Made by a program: the position numbers and the translations under genes | In this document: positions 17,200 to 24,742 of the stretch, in pieces | How positions within the stretch are numbered: position 1 is the first letter of the stretch | How the letters are laid out: every line of letters begins with the position of its first letter | The notes under the pieces: model-generated | The model's input: the letters and a program-made list of their open reading frames with translations, nothing else | Told to the model about the DNA's origin: nothing | The model's database searches: none | From: Chitinophagales bacterium | Lineage (GTDB): Bacteria > Bacteroidota > Bacteroidia > Chitinophagales > CAIOSU01 | DNA: 64,000 nucleotides | Assembly: GCA_026003335.1 (NCBI GenBank) | Contig: BPHB01000001.1 | Coordinates: 124,001-188,000, forward strand | Reading direction: 5' to 3'

Positions 17200-17934
17200 C
17201 TATCGCCTTTCAGGCAATCGTTGCAAGTCTTCCGGAGTGTCCACAGCAAAAGTTTCCCTTGTGGTTTCTCTTACATAAATCGCAAATCCGTTTTCCAGCC
17301 AACGCAACTGTTCCAATGATTCGGCCTGCTCAAGGGGCGAAGGAGGTAGTTTGACGATCTGCAATAAGATTTCTTTACGGTATCCGTATATGCCAATATG
17401 TTTATAAAAGGTATTGTGCAGAATAGAGCTATGATCCGAACGGGGAAAAACAGCAGGAATGGGGGCTCGGCTGAAGTATAATGCCTTCTGGTTTTTGTCG
17501 GTGACGATTTTCACCACATGAGGGCTCAGATATTCCTCCGTGGTGTGAATTTTTTTTACAAGGGTAGCAATAGGGGCCTGCTGATCTTTCAGGCAGGAAG
17601 CAACCAGGTGTATCTGATCTGGTTCAATAAAGGGTTCATCTCCCTGAATGTTTATCACTGCATCAAAGGAATCGCCCAGGAGCTGACAAGCTTCAGCGCA
17701 GCGTTCCGTTCCATTACGGTGTTCTTTACGGGTCATTATGACCTTTCCCCCAAACTGCCTTACATGGTGAAAAATGCGCTCATCATCCGTAGCGACAACT
17801 ATCTTTCCGGGTAGAGCGCAGACAGCCTGTTCATACACGCGTTGGATCATGCTTTTACCCCCTATATCTGCAAGGGGTTTGCCGGGAAAGCGGGAGGAGG
17901 CATATCGGGCGGGGATGATTCCAACTATATTCAA
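17200..17934 (-). CDS. kdsB: 3-deoxy-manno-octulosonate cytidylyltransferase
   Basis: A 244-residue KdsB, which activates Kdo with CTP to CMP-Kdo for lipid A/LPS core assembly in the cytosol. Signatures are the N-terminal IPARYASSRFPGKPLADIGG (residues 6-25), VVATDDERI near residue 47, TRKEHRNGTERCAEA near residue 70, INIQGDEPFIEP near residue 94, and the C-terminal ENGFAIYVRETT. Length is normal. It confirms a Gram-negative envelope with Kdo. It is transcribed divergently from the FAD-linked oxidase, with a 70-base gap holding both promoters. Confidence 0.95.
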   Translation of the reverse strand: MNIVGIIPARYASSRFPGKPLADIGGKSMIQRVYEQAVCALPGKIVVATDDERIFHHVRQFGGKVIMTRKEHRNGTERCAEACQLLGDSFDAVINIQGDEPFIEPDQIHLVASCLKDQQAPIATLVKKIHTTEEYLSPHVVKIVTDKNQKALYFSRAPIPAVFPRSDHSSILHNTFYKHIGIYGYRKEILLQIVKLPPSPLEQAESLEQLRWLENGFAIYVRETTRETFAVDTPEDLQRLPERR

Positions 17935-18004
17935 CGGCTCACGATATTTAAGCTAAAATTACCAAAAGCTGGCGCTACCATGTAAATTAACAGGTTGCAC
18001 ATTT

Positions 18005-19315
18005 ATGCAGGAAAAAAAACACTTCAGCTATCGTAACTGGGCAGGCAATGTTCGTTTTACAGCAGCAAAATTCTTTCAACCGGAAAGTGAGCAGGATATC
18101 ATTGCCATTGTGAAGGAGGCCGCTTTTTCGGGGAGTACCATCCGGGTTGTTGGGGCGGGGCACTCCTGGTCCCCGCTGGTATGTGCCAGTGATTATCTGA
18201 TTAATCTGGATCGTTACAACCGCGTATTGCACGTCAATCACCAAAATTATGAGGTGAAAGTGCAGGCCGGCATTCGTATAAAGGAGTTGAACCGTATACT
18301 GGAACTCAACGGAATGGCATTATGTAATCTGGGGTCCATATCCGAGCAAAGTATTGCCGGAGCAATATCTACCGGTACACATGGCACGGGTATTCAGTTT
18401 GGTTGTCTGGCAACACAGGTGATCGGATTGCGCCTTATACTTTGTGATGGAAGGGTGTTGGAGCTCTCTGAGAACGACCCCAGAATGGATGCCTGCAGAG
18501 TAAGTTTGGGGTGTTTGGGCATTATCTCTGAAGTAGCGTTGCGGTGTTGTCCGGTTTTTCAGCTTGCGGAACAGGCATATCCACTGCCGTTCAATGAGGC
18601 ATTGCAGTTGTTACCTGACTTGATCAGAAGTACCGATCATTTAAAATTGTGGTGGTTTCCCCATGTAGACCAGATACAGATTTATCGCTATCAGCGAACC
18701 CATAAAAAGGCTATGCCTCCTGTTCTGATAGTGAGATGGTTCAATGATTACTTTCTGGCTGCATTTGTGTTTCGCCTGTTTCTGGGAACTGGGAAACTGG
18801 TGCCTTCTCTGGTTCCGTTGATTAACCGGGTGGTTTGTTTTCTGCACTTTAAAAAGAGGATGCGCACAGACAAAAGCTACCGTATGTTTAATGTGCCCAT
18901 GCCCCCTCCGCACAGGGAAAGCGAATATGCCATCAGGGTGGAAGATGCCATACCGGCATTACAAGCACTTCGGAACTGTATTGACCAGAGCGGCTGGATG
19001 ATCAATTTCATTGTAGAGGCAAGGTTTGTAAAGGGCGATAATATCTGGCTCAGCCCGGCTTATGGGAGAGATAGCTGTTTTATCGGAGCCTATCAGTATA
19101 ATCTTTCTTCGTGGTCAGCATACAAGGAAGCTTTTGAATCATTGATGAAAAAATATGGGGGGCGTCCCCACTGGGGAAAAGAGTTTTCCGTGGATCAGAG
19201 CTATCTTCAAGAGGCTTATCCCCGGTTTGATTCTTTCAGGAAGCTTCTACGAGAACTGGATCCTGAGGGCATGTTTCAGAATGCATTTACCCGAAAAATT
19301 TTTCAGGAAGAATAA
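18005..19315 (+). CDS. FAD-linked aldonolactone (D-arabinono-/L-gulonolactone-type) oxidase
   Basis: A 436-residue oxidoreductase of the vanillyl-alcohol-oxidase/aldonolactone oxidase family. The N-terminal FAD-binding domain shows RVVGAGHSWSPL near residue 47 and AGAISTGTHGTG near residue 117; the C-terminal ALO domain ends with the active-site HWGKEFS (near residue 390) and a DPEGMFQNAFT tail. Members oxidise sugar-1,4-lactones or alditols, making H2O2 or reducing an acceptor. The exact substrate cannot be read from the sequence. The ATG at 18005 is well placed. A strong terminator follows at once. Confidence 0.8.
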   Translation: MQEKKHFSYRNWAGNVRFTAAKFFQPESEQDIIAIVKEAAFSGSTIRVVGAGHSWSPLVCASDYLINLDRYNRVLHVNHQNYEVKVQAGIRIKELNRILELNGMALCNLGSISEQSIAGAISTGTHGTGIQFGCLATQVIGLRLILCDGRVLELSENDPRMDACRVSLGCLGIISEVALRCCPVFQLAEQAYPLPFNEALQLLPDLIRSTDHLKLWWFPHVDQIQIYRYQRTHKKAMPPVLIVRWFNDYFLAAFVFRLFLGTGKLVPSLVPLINRVVCFLHFKKRMRTDKSYRMFNVPMPPPHRESEYAIRVEDAIPALQALRNCIDQSGWMINFIVEARFVKGDNIWLSPAYGRDSCFIGAYQYNLSSWSAYKEAFESLMKKYGGRPHWGKEFSVDQSYLQEAYPRFDSFRKLLRELDPEGMFQNAFTRKIFQEE

Positions 19316-19316
19316 A

Positions 19317-19347
19317 TAAAAAAAGCGTCCCGCAGGACGCTTTTTTT
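19317..19347. terminator. Bidirectional intrinsic terminator
   Basis: A GC-rich hairpin (AGCGTCC with GGACGCT, short loop CGCA) is flanked by an A run on the left and a T run on the right. It can terminate both the plus-strand oxidase transcript and the minus-strand peroxiredoxin transcript, which converge here. Confidence 0.88.
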
Positions 19348-19370
19348 ATCCAGGTAGCTATCCTGCCCGC

Positions 19371-20018
19371 TTAAGATGAGGCTTTAACAGCATGTTCGGC
19401 CAGATAAGCCGCTACTCCCTCGTGTGTGGGCTTGAGACCTTGTTTGCCTTCTTCCCAGTTGGCCGGGCAAACTTCACCTTTGGTTTCAACAAATTGCAGA
19501 GCCTTTACCATTCTGAGAGCTTCTTCTACACTCCGTCCAAGGGGTAAATCATTAACGATTTCATGGCGGACAATTCCCTTTTTGTCTATGAGGAAAAGCC
19601 CACGATAGGCAACCGGATTGCCAATGAACACGGCATTACCCTCCTCATCTGCATCATATTCACCGGCTAAAACCCCGTAGTTCATAGATATGGTTTTTGA
19701 CAGGTCAGATACCAGGGGATAGGTCACACCTTCTATACCTCCCTTCTCTACGGGCGTATTCAGCCATGCCCAGTGCGACTGATGGGAATCCACCGAACAT
19801 CCTACCACCTGCACTCCCAGCTTTTCAAAGTCAGAAAGCCTTTCCTGAAAGGCAAGGATTTCCGTTGGACAAACAAAAGTAAAATCAAGCGGATAAAAGA
19901 AAAAGATCACATAGTTTTTCCCTACATATTGCTCCAGGGAAAAGTTATCTACAATTTCACCGCCATTTACTACTGCGGTAGCTTTAAATGCAGGTGCTTT
20001 TTTACCAACTAAAGACAT
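19371..20018 (-). CDS. 2-Cys peroxiredoxin (AhpC/Prx1 type)
   Basis: A 215-residue typical 2-Cys peroxiredoxin that reduces H2O2 and organic peroxides. The peroxidatic cysteine is in FTFVCPTE (near residue 50) and the resolving cysteine in GEVCPANW (near residue 171). The YVIFFFYPLDFTF and GCSVDSHQSHWAW segments match the Prx1/AhpC subfamily. I chose the ATG at 20018; the frame runs to 20105 but the extra residues are translated 5'-UTR and carry a stable hairpin. A consensus promoter box lies just upstream. No ahpF is adjacent; reduction by thioredoxin is likely but inferred. Confidence 0.92.
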   Translation of the reverse strand: MSLVGKKAPAFKATAVVNGGEIVDNFSLEQYVGKNYVIFFFYPLDFTFVCPTEILAFQERLSDFEKLGVQVVGCSVDSHQSHWAWLNTPVEKGGIEGVTYPLVSDLSKTISMNYGVLAGEYDADEEGNAVFIGNPVAYRGLFLIDKKGIVRHEIVNDLPLGRSVEEALRMVKALQFVETKGEVCPANWEEGKQGLKPTHEGVAAYLAEHAVKASS

Positions 20019-20054
20019 AGTCGTTGAAAAAATTTTTAAGGTTAAAAAATAAGA

Positions 20055-20110
20055 TTGCCGCTTTCGGATGTTTCCGATGGTAAAACCACCTGAAAGCGGC
20101 TGCAAATTTA
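20055..20110 (-). promoter_or_regulatory. Promoter box and structured 5' leader of the peroxiredoxin gene
   Basis: On the minus strand a TAAATTTG box (20103-20110) matches the Bacteroidota -7 consensus TAnnTTTG. Transcription should begin near 20098. The first ~45 bases of the transcript then fold: GCCGCTTTC (20092-20100) pairs with GAAAGCGGC (20057-20065), with smaller stems inside the loop, and a T-rich stretch follows. This could act as an attenuator or a 5'-end stabilising hairpin. The role is inferred. Confidence 0.55.
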
Positions 20111-20342
20111 GCTAAAACAAAAAATCCAATCAGGACATCGCTTTTTAAATTTCTGGTAAATTTTGGAGGAGCATACTCATAAACGCTTGTTAGAGGTGAT
20201 ATAAGAAGCAAACGGAGTAAGTGTGCATAAAATGTGCTTAACTTTTTTATGGATTAAGAGGTTTTAAAACTTTTTAATGGTAAATTAATAATGTATAATG
20301 ATTTAAGAGGTTAACATTGCAGGTATCAGAAGGAAGCCAATT

Positions 20343-20657
20343 ATGCATGTCTATATCATCATATCGGAGCGGGACGGTATCTACGAATTTCAGGGCTTCT
20401 GCCTAAGTGAAGAAGAAGTGGAGCGTAAAAAGAAAGGGGTGCATCATCCCATTGTGCTGAGAGAAGAAGTGGATGAGAAGCAGCTGCTGTTTGATGAAAT
20501 ATACGTGGCAGGAGCCTATGACCTGAGTCCTGAGCATCCTGACTACCGGGGCATCTATTATTCCCTTGAGCAAGCCCGGGAGGCCGCGGGCAATCCAAGC
20601 TTCATTTACGCATTAACCCTTCCGGTTAAGGCGGGCCTGCAGGAGGCGCATTGCTGA
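20343..20657 (+). CDS. Hypothetical protein, 104 residues
   Basis: A small soluble acidic protein I do not recognise. It has a beta-alpha-beta look (HVYIIISERDG at the start, LSEEEVERKKKG next) and no signal peptide or membrane segment. The ATG at 20343 follows a ~240-base gap with AT-rich, promoter-like sequence, and the stop lies 3 bases before the end of the convergent hydrolase gene. Codon use is like its neighbours, which supports a real gene. Confidence 0.55.
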   Translation: MHVYIIISERDGIYEFQGFCLSEEEVERKKKGVHHPIVLREEVDEKQLLFDEIYVAGAYDLSPEHPDYRGIYYSLEQAREAAGNPSFIYALTLPVKAGLQEAHC

Positions 20658-20660
20658 ATG

Positions 20661-21953
20661 TTAGAGGTAGGCTTTGTCCTTGCTGCCTTTCCTTATCTTT
20701 TTTTCCTGCTGGCGTTTTACAATTCCAATCAGAAAGTTCTTAAAGGGTGGAGTGTCTTTCAAACGGGGATTATCCCCTTTCTTTTTAAAGCGATCAAAGA
20801 AATATTTTGTGGCAATAACAGCAAAAGCTGCACAGGAATTGTGATCCAGGTAGGTACTGATATTTTTCAGCTTCACCTGCCGGGCACCCAGTGATGTCAT
20901 ATCCAGATAGGCTACAACAGAGTTTTTATAATTTACTTCTCTGTCTCCCTCGCAGTAACAAAGCTGAACCGGGGCTTCCGGTTTCCAGCAGGTGAGATTG
21001 TTTTCCTCCAGGCACTGCCTGAAGCGAAAGTTCGGATCATTCAGATAAGCTTCAACCCACTTTTCCTTTATCACATCTTTGGGCACTTTGGGCATTAGCT
21101 TGTCTAATTCGTACAAGGTTTTCTTTGCATTGTTTTCAAAAAAATGCGGCAGCAGGGTATCAAAAGGTTCTTTGAATATGGAATAAGGATTGTCTGTTTC
21201 AATAATTTTATAGGCTTCCTGGTATGACAGCAACAGATAGGGTAGATAGAAAGGCCGAGGGTATTCCTGAAACATGTACTTTTCCTGTTCACCGGTCATG
21301 TCGTATGCTCCGGACATGGGTGAGGAGGCCGTCACCTGAAAGCGTGGGTCATTCAGTTCCTGCAGGTATTTGTGGGCAGCCATAGCGGCATGGCCACCCT
21401 GTGAATAGCCTGTGATAAACAGCTGCCCATTATGTTTTATACCCAGAATCTGGTTGAGTTCCTCAGCGGCATAAAGCATGTAAATAAAAGCGTGTGCTTC
21501 TGACCAGGCATGCTGATAAAGGTGCTTGCCATCGCCTTTACCAATACCATAGTAGTCAGGATAAAAGGTAGCATAGCCGTCAGTGGCAAACATAAGGCAA
21601 AGTACTTGCTGAGCATTGTTGTCACTTATTTCACGCTCTTTATGGATCTGAGTGCCGTGACCATACATCATGTAGGGGAGAGGACGATCCACTTTGGGGA
21701 TAAAATAAATGCCGGAGGCGTTGCGCCAGGTGCTGTCAATCCATTGTACCTTGTAAATAATTTCATAGATATCTACATCATGCCTTATCGGCATAATAAA
21801 TCGGGGTATTTTCTTTTCTTTCCACAATTGCTTAAGGCTTTCTTTTGTGTACGTTTGAACATGTGAATAGCTGACCAGATAAGATGAAGGGGTAGAGGCA
21901 GTTAGGGAATTAATAAAAAAGAGTAATCCGAGGATAGTAAACAAGTGCCGCAT
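20661..21953 (-). CDS. Secreted alpha/beta hydrolase, lipase-like
   Basis: A 430-residue exported hydrolase. A signal peptide (MRHLFTILGLLFFINSLTAS) precedes an alpha/beta-hydrolase domain with the nucleophile elbow FITGYSQGGHAAMAA (Ser near residue 195). An upstream MYGHGTQ oxyanion-type segment and a C-terminal His region (YLDHNSC) complete a plausible triad. The layout resembles secretory lipases and polyester-type esterases. I chose the ATG at 21953; the frame opens to 22025 but the added part would hide the signal peptide. The substrate is not known. Confidence 0.75.
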   Translation of the reverse strand: MRHLFTILGLLFFINSLTASTPSSYLVSYSHVQTYTKESLKQLWKEKKIPRFIMPIRHDVDIYEIIYKVQWIDSTWRNASGIYFIPKVDRPLPYMMYGHGTQIHKEREISDNNAQQVLCLMFATDGYATFYPDYYGIGKGDGKHLYQHAWSEAHAFIYMLYAAEELNQILGIKHNGQLFITGYSQGGHAAMAAHKYLQELNDPRFQVTASSPMSGAYDMTGEQEKYMFQEYPRPFYLPYLLLSYQEAYKIIETDNPYSIFKEPFDTLLPHFFENNAKKTLYELDKLMPKVPKDVIKEKWVEAYLNDPNFRFRQCLEENNLTCWKPEAPVQLCYCEGDREVNYKNSVVAYLDMTSLGARQVKLKNISTYLDHNSCAAFAVIATKYFFDRFKKKGDNPRLKDTPPFKNFLIGIVKRQQEKKIRKGSKDKAYL

Positions 21954-22296
21954 TTTCAGGGAAATTTTTTCAAAAAGAGACGTCAAAATTAATGGAAGAT
22001 TGTAACAGGCATCCGTATTTTTCAAGGTTTTAACATTTTTGTATGTAAGTCTTATCCTGTCATCATCCTGATGACACGTGATGCTTTATTTCATACAAAT
22101 GTGCTCCCGGATAAATGCCGTTCGCCAGATAAATAAACAATATCCGATGAAGGCGCTTCTTTCTGTTTTGAGGATAGTACCATGTGTTAGGATGTTAAAT
22201 CACAAGAAGCCCTTGATGGACTATGGTTTCAGGATGTCGGGCTTGCCGTTGAGGTGGCCGTGAAAGAGCATAAGCCGATAGGGAACGTGGGTACGA

Positions 22297-23898
22297 TCAC
22301 ACTGCAGCTTCGGTCTTGAACTCGGAATTGAAGTGAAATCTCAACTCGGGCCAGTCTTCTTGAACAATCTTAAGCATCCAGGCAGTTTCAGCCATGAACA
22401 CGAGATGCTCATCCTTGTCGTAGTAAATAAAATCAGCTTTCTGGCGGATAAACTCTTTCAGGCGAGCTTCATTATCGGATGTTATCCAGCACGCCTTAAA
22501 AAGATTCAAGGGCCGGTATGTGCAGGATGCCTTATATTCATGTAAAAGCCTGTGCTGAATCACATCAAACTGAAGTTCACCTACAGTTCCAATTACTTTT
22601 TTGCTGCTATGCAGATGGGTAAAAAGCTGAGCCACCCCTTCTTCGGTAAGCTGGCGTATGCCTTTTTCCAGTTGTTTTGTCTTAAGCGGGTTGGTATTAA
22701 TCACTTCGCGGAAAATTTCAGGCGAAAAGCTTGGTATCCCCTTAAATTGCAGTATTTCACCTTCGGTTAAAGTGTCTCCGATCTTAAAATTACCGGTGTC
22801 ATAAAGTCCGATGACGTCACCCGGATAGGCTTCCTCCACGATATTTTTTGTTGCAGCGAGAAAAGAGGCTGGACTACTGAAACGCAGTTGTTTTTTTAAG
22901 CGGGTATGAAAGAAAAATTTGTTACGTTCAAATTTGCCCGAGCAGATTCGGAGAAAGGCAATGCGATCGCGGTGGAGCGGATCTATATTGGCGTGAATTT
23001 TAAAAACAAAGCCTGTAAACTTATCTTCTTCGGGAAACACTGTCCGCTCGGTAGTTTCCCGGGGTCGCGGGGGAGGAGCAATTGTAATGAAGGTGTCCAA
23101 AAGTTCTTTAACGCCAAAATTATTGATGGCGCTACCAAAAAAAACCGGAGCGACAGAACCTTTTAAATAATCCTTGGGATTGAATGGATCATAAACACCT
23201 TCAATAAGGGCTACATCTTCGCGGAGTTTTTGGGCGTCATCTACCCCAATCTGTTGATCCAGAATCGCATCTTCCAGATTGCGAATGGTCAGGATGTCGG
23301 TTTCTACTTTCTGACTGCCCGGATGAAACAGGTCCAGTGTATTATTGAAAAGGTTATACACCCCTTTGAAATCAGTGCCCATATTAATTGGCCAGCTCAG
23401 CGGGCGCACCGCAATATGCAGTTTAGCTTCCAATTCATCTAACAAATCAAAAGGGTCTTTTCCTACACGGTCTAACTTGTTGACAAATACAATTACGGGA
23501 GTGTTGCGCATACGACAGACCTCCATAAGTTTTTCGGTGCGTTCCTCAACTCCTTTTACGCTGTCAATAACAATTATGGCGCTGTCCACTGCGGTGAGGG
23601 TACGATAGGTGTCTTCTGCAAAGTCTTTATGACCGGGTGTATCCAGCAGGTTAATGAGCAGGTTTTTGTACTCAAAGGTCATGACAGAAGTGGCCACCGA
23701 TATGCCTCTCTGACGTTCTATTTCCATAAAATCAGAAGTGGCTGTCTTGCGTATTTTATTGGATTTGACGGCTCCTGCCGTTTGGATTGCGCCACCGTAA
23801 AGCAAGAATTTCTCCGTAAGAGTTGTTTTGCCGGCATCCGGATGGCTGATAATGGCAAACGTCCTTCTTCTGGATATTTCTGACAACAGATTTCCCAT
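22297..23898 (-). CDS. prfC: Peptide chain release factor 3
   Basis: A 533-residue RF3, a GTPase that removes RF1/RF2 from the ribosome after peptide release. The P-loop [16 protein letters not shown] is near residue 13; [11 protein letters not shown] is the G2 segment near residue 57; [17 protein letters not shown] is the G3 segment near residue 78; and FVNKLDR is the G4 segment near residue 133. The C-terminal RF3 domain contains [12 protein letters not shown] near residue 447. I chose the ATG at 23898 ([12 protein letters not shown]) over the upstream one at 23943 because it fits family N-termini. Confidence 0.93.
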   Translation of the reverse strand: MGNLLSEISRRRTFAIISHPDAGKTTLTEKFLLYGGAIQTAGAVKSNKIRKTATSDFMEIERQRGISVATSVMTFEYKNLLINLLDTPGHKDFAEDTYRTLTAVDSAIIVIDSVKGVEERTEKLMEVCRMRNTPVIVFVNKLDRVGKDPFDLLDELEAKLHIAVRPLSWPINMGTDFKGVYNLFNNTLDLFHPGSQKVETDILTIRNLEDAILDQQIGVDDAQKLREDVALIEGVYDPFNPKDYLKGSVAPVFFGSAINNFGVKELLDTFITIAPPPRPRETTERTVFPEEDKFTGFVFKIHANIDPLHRDRIAFLRICSGKFERNKFFFHTRLKKQLRFSSPASFLAATKNIVEEAYPGDVIGLYDTGNFKIGDTLTEGEILQFKGIPSFSPEIFREVINTNPLKTKQLEKGIRQLTEEGVAQLFTHLHSSKKVIGTVGELQFDVIQHRLLHEYKASCTYRPLNLFKACWITSDNEARLKEFIRQKADFIYYDKDEHLVFMAETAWMLKIVQEDWPELRFHFNSEFKTEAAV

Positions 23899-24001
23899 AG
23901 CAGATAATTGGCCTGCAAAGTTAGTTAAAAACAAAAAGGCCACTTCTTGATTAAGGTCCTGAAAACCATGAAGTGTTAAAAATTAAAAAGACCCTTTTCC
24001 C

Positions 24002-24035
24002 TTGCCGGGTGGTGTTAATCTTTTTCCTACCTTTG
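24002..24035 (+). promoter_or_regulatory. Bacteroidota-type promoter of the DUF1573 gene
   Basis: A perfect -7 box, TACCTTTG (24028-24035), lies 23 bases downstream of a TTG (24002-24004), matching the TTG/TAnnTTTG promoter type of this phylum. The start codon follows about 35 bases later. Confidence 0.65.
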
Positions 24036-24070
24036 TTCGTAATAAATGATTAAAACCTAAAACCTACAAT

Positions 24071-24520
24071 ATGAAAAATTTATTAATGATCGTCTGCACA
24101 GTTTTGCTTTCTGCCGGACTTTTTGCCCAGAAAACTTCTGAAGAGCCCAAGCCAGTGATGACCTTTGAAACGGAAACCATTGACTATGGCACGATTATTC
24201 AGGATTCTGATGGTGCCCGTGAATTTAAATTTACCAATACGGGAAATGCTCCACTCATCATTAACAACTGCCAGGGAACATGTGGATGTACAGTACCCAA
24301 TTGTCCGAAAAATCCCATTCAGCCCGGTGAGAGTGCTACCATTGGAGTGAAGTACGCCACCAACAGGCTGGGGCAATTTAATAAGGGAATAAAAATTTAC
24401 TCCAATGCCACACCTGCCGACCAGCCCATTATGATTTACATAAAAGGGAATGTATTGCCCAAAGATGCTGGGGTAAAACAAGAGGGCACCAAGGAAGATC
24501 ATACCGGACACAATCATTGA
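24071..24520 (+). CDS. DUF1573 domain protein, periplasmic
   Basis: A 149-residue exported protein with a clean signal peptide (MKNLLMIVCTVLLSAGLFAQ) and a DUF1573 (immunoglobulin-like ASPM/SPD-2/Hydin-related) domain. Family hallmarks are IDYGTIIQDSDGAREFKFTN and APLIINNCQGTCGCTVPNCP near residue 75, with three conserved cysteines, then QPGESATIGVKY. The tail ends in a histidine cluster (HTGHNH), which could bind metal. Function is unknown; these proteins are abundant in Bacteroidota. It has its own promoter and a strong terminator. Confidence 0.85.
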   Translation: MKNLLMIVCTVLLSAGLFAQKTSEEPKPVMTFETETIDYGTIIQDSDGAREFKFTNTGNAPLIINNCQGTCGCTVPNCPKNPIQPGESATIGVKYATNRLGQFNKGIKIYSNATPADQPIMIYIKGNVLPKDAGVKQEGTKEDHTGHNH

Positions 24521-24545
24521 TTGCTACATCAGTAAGGTTAAATAC

Positions 24546-24579
24546 GAGGGAGCTTATTGGAGCTCCCTCTTTTTTTTTT
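24546..24579 (+). terminator. Intrinsic terminator after the DUF1573 gene
   Basis: A nine-base-pair stem (GAGGGAGCT with AGCTCCCTC, 6-base loop) is followed by ten T. It ends the DUF1573 transcript. Eight G follow directly. Confidence 0.9.
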
Positions 24580-24637
24580 GGGGGGGGTAGTGTTTTTGCA
24601 TGCATTACACAAGGCAAGATGTTGTATTTTTGCTCCC

Positions 24638-24724
24638 GGAGGGATGGCAGAGTGGTCGAATGCGGCAGTCTTGAAAACTGTTGACCTGGCAACGGGTCCG
24701 GGGGTTCGAATCCCTCTCCCTCCG
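24638..24724 (+). tRNA. tRNA-Ser (UGA)
   Basis: An 87-base class II tRNA. The acceptor stem is GGAGGGA with TCCCTCC and discriminator G, the anticodon loop reads CTTGAAA (anticodon TGA), a long variable arm is present, and the T loop is GTTCGAATC. CCA is not encoded. Confidence 0.95.
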
Positions 24725-24742
24725 CGTATCTCATCTTAGAGA

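Noticed and set aside
22078-22263. A 61-codon plus-strand frame between the lipase-like gene and prfC
   Set aside because: No family, no clear ribosome binding site, and the start region overlaps the expected upstream region of the divergent gene; the 340-base gap otherwise shows nothing I can support.
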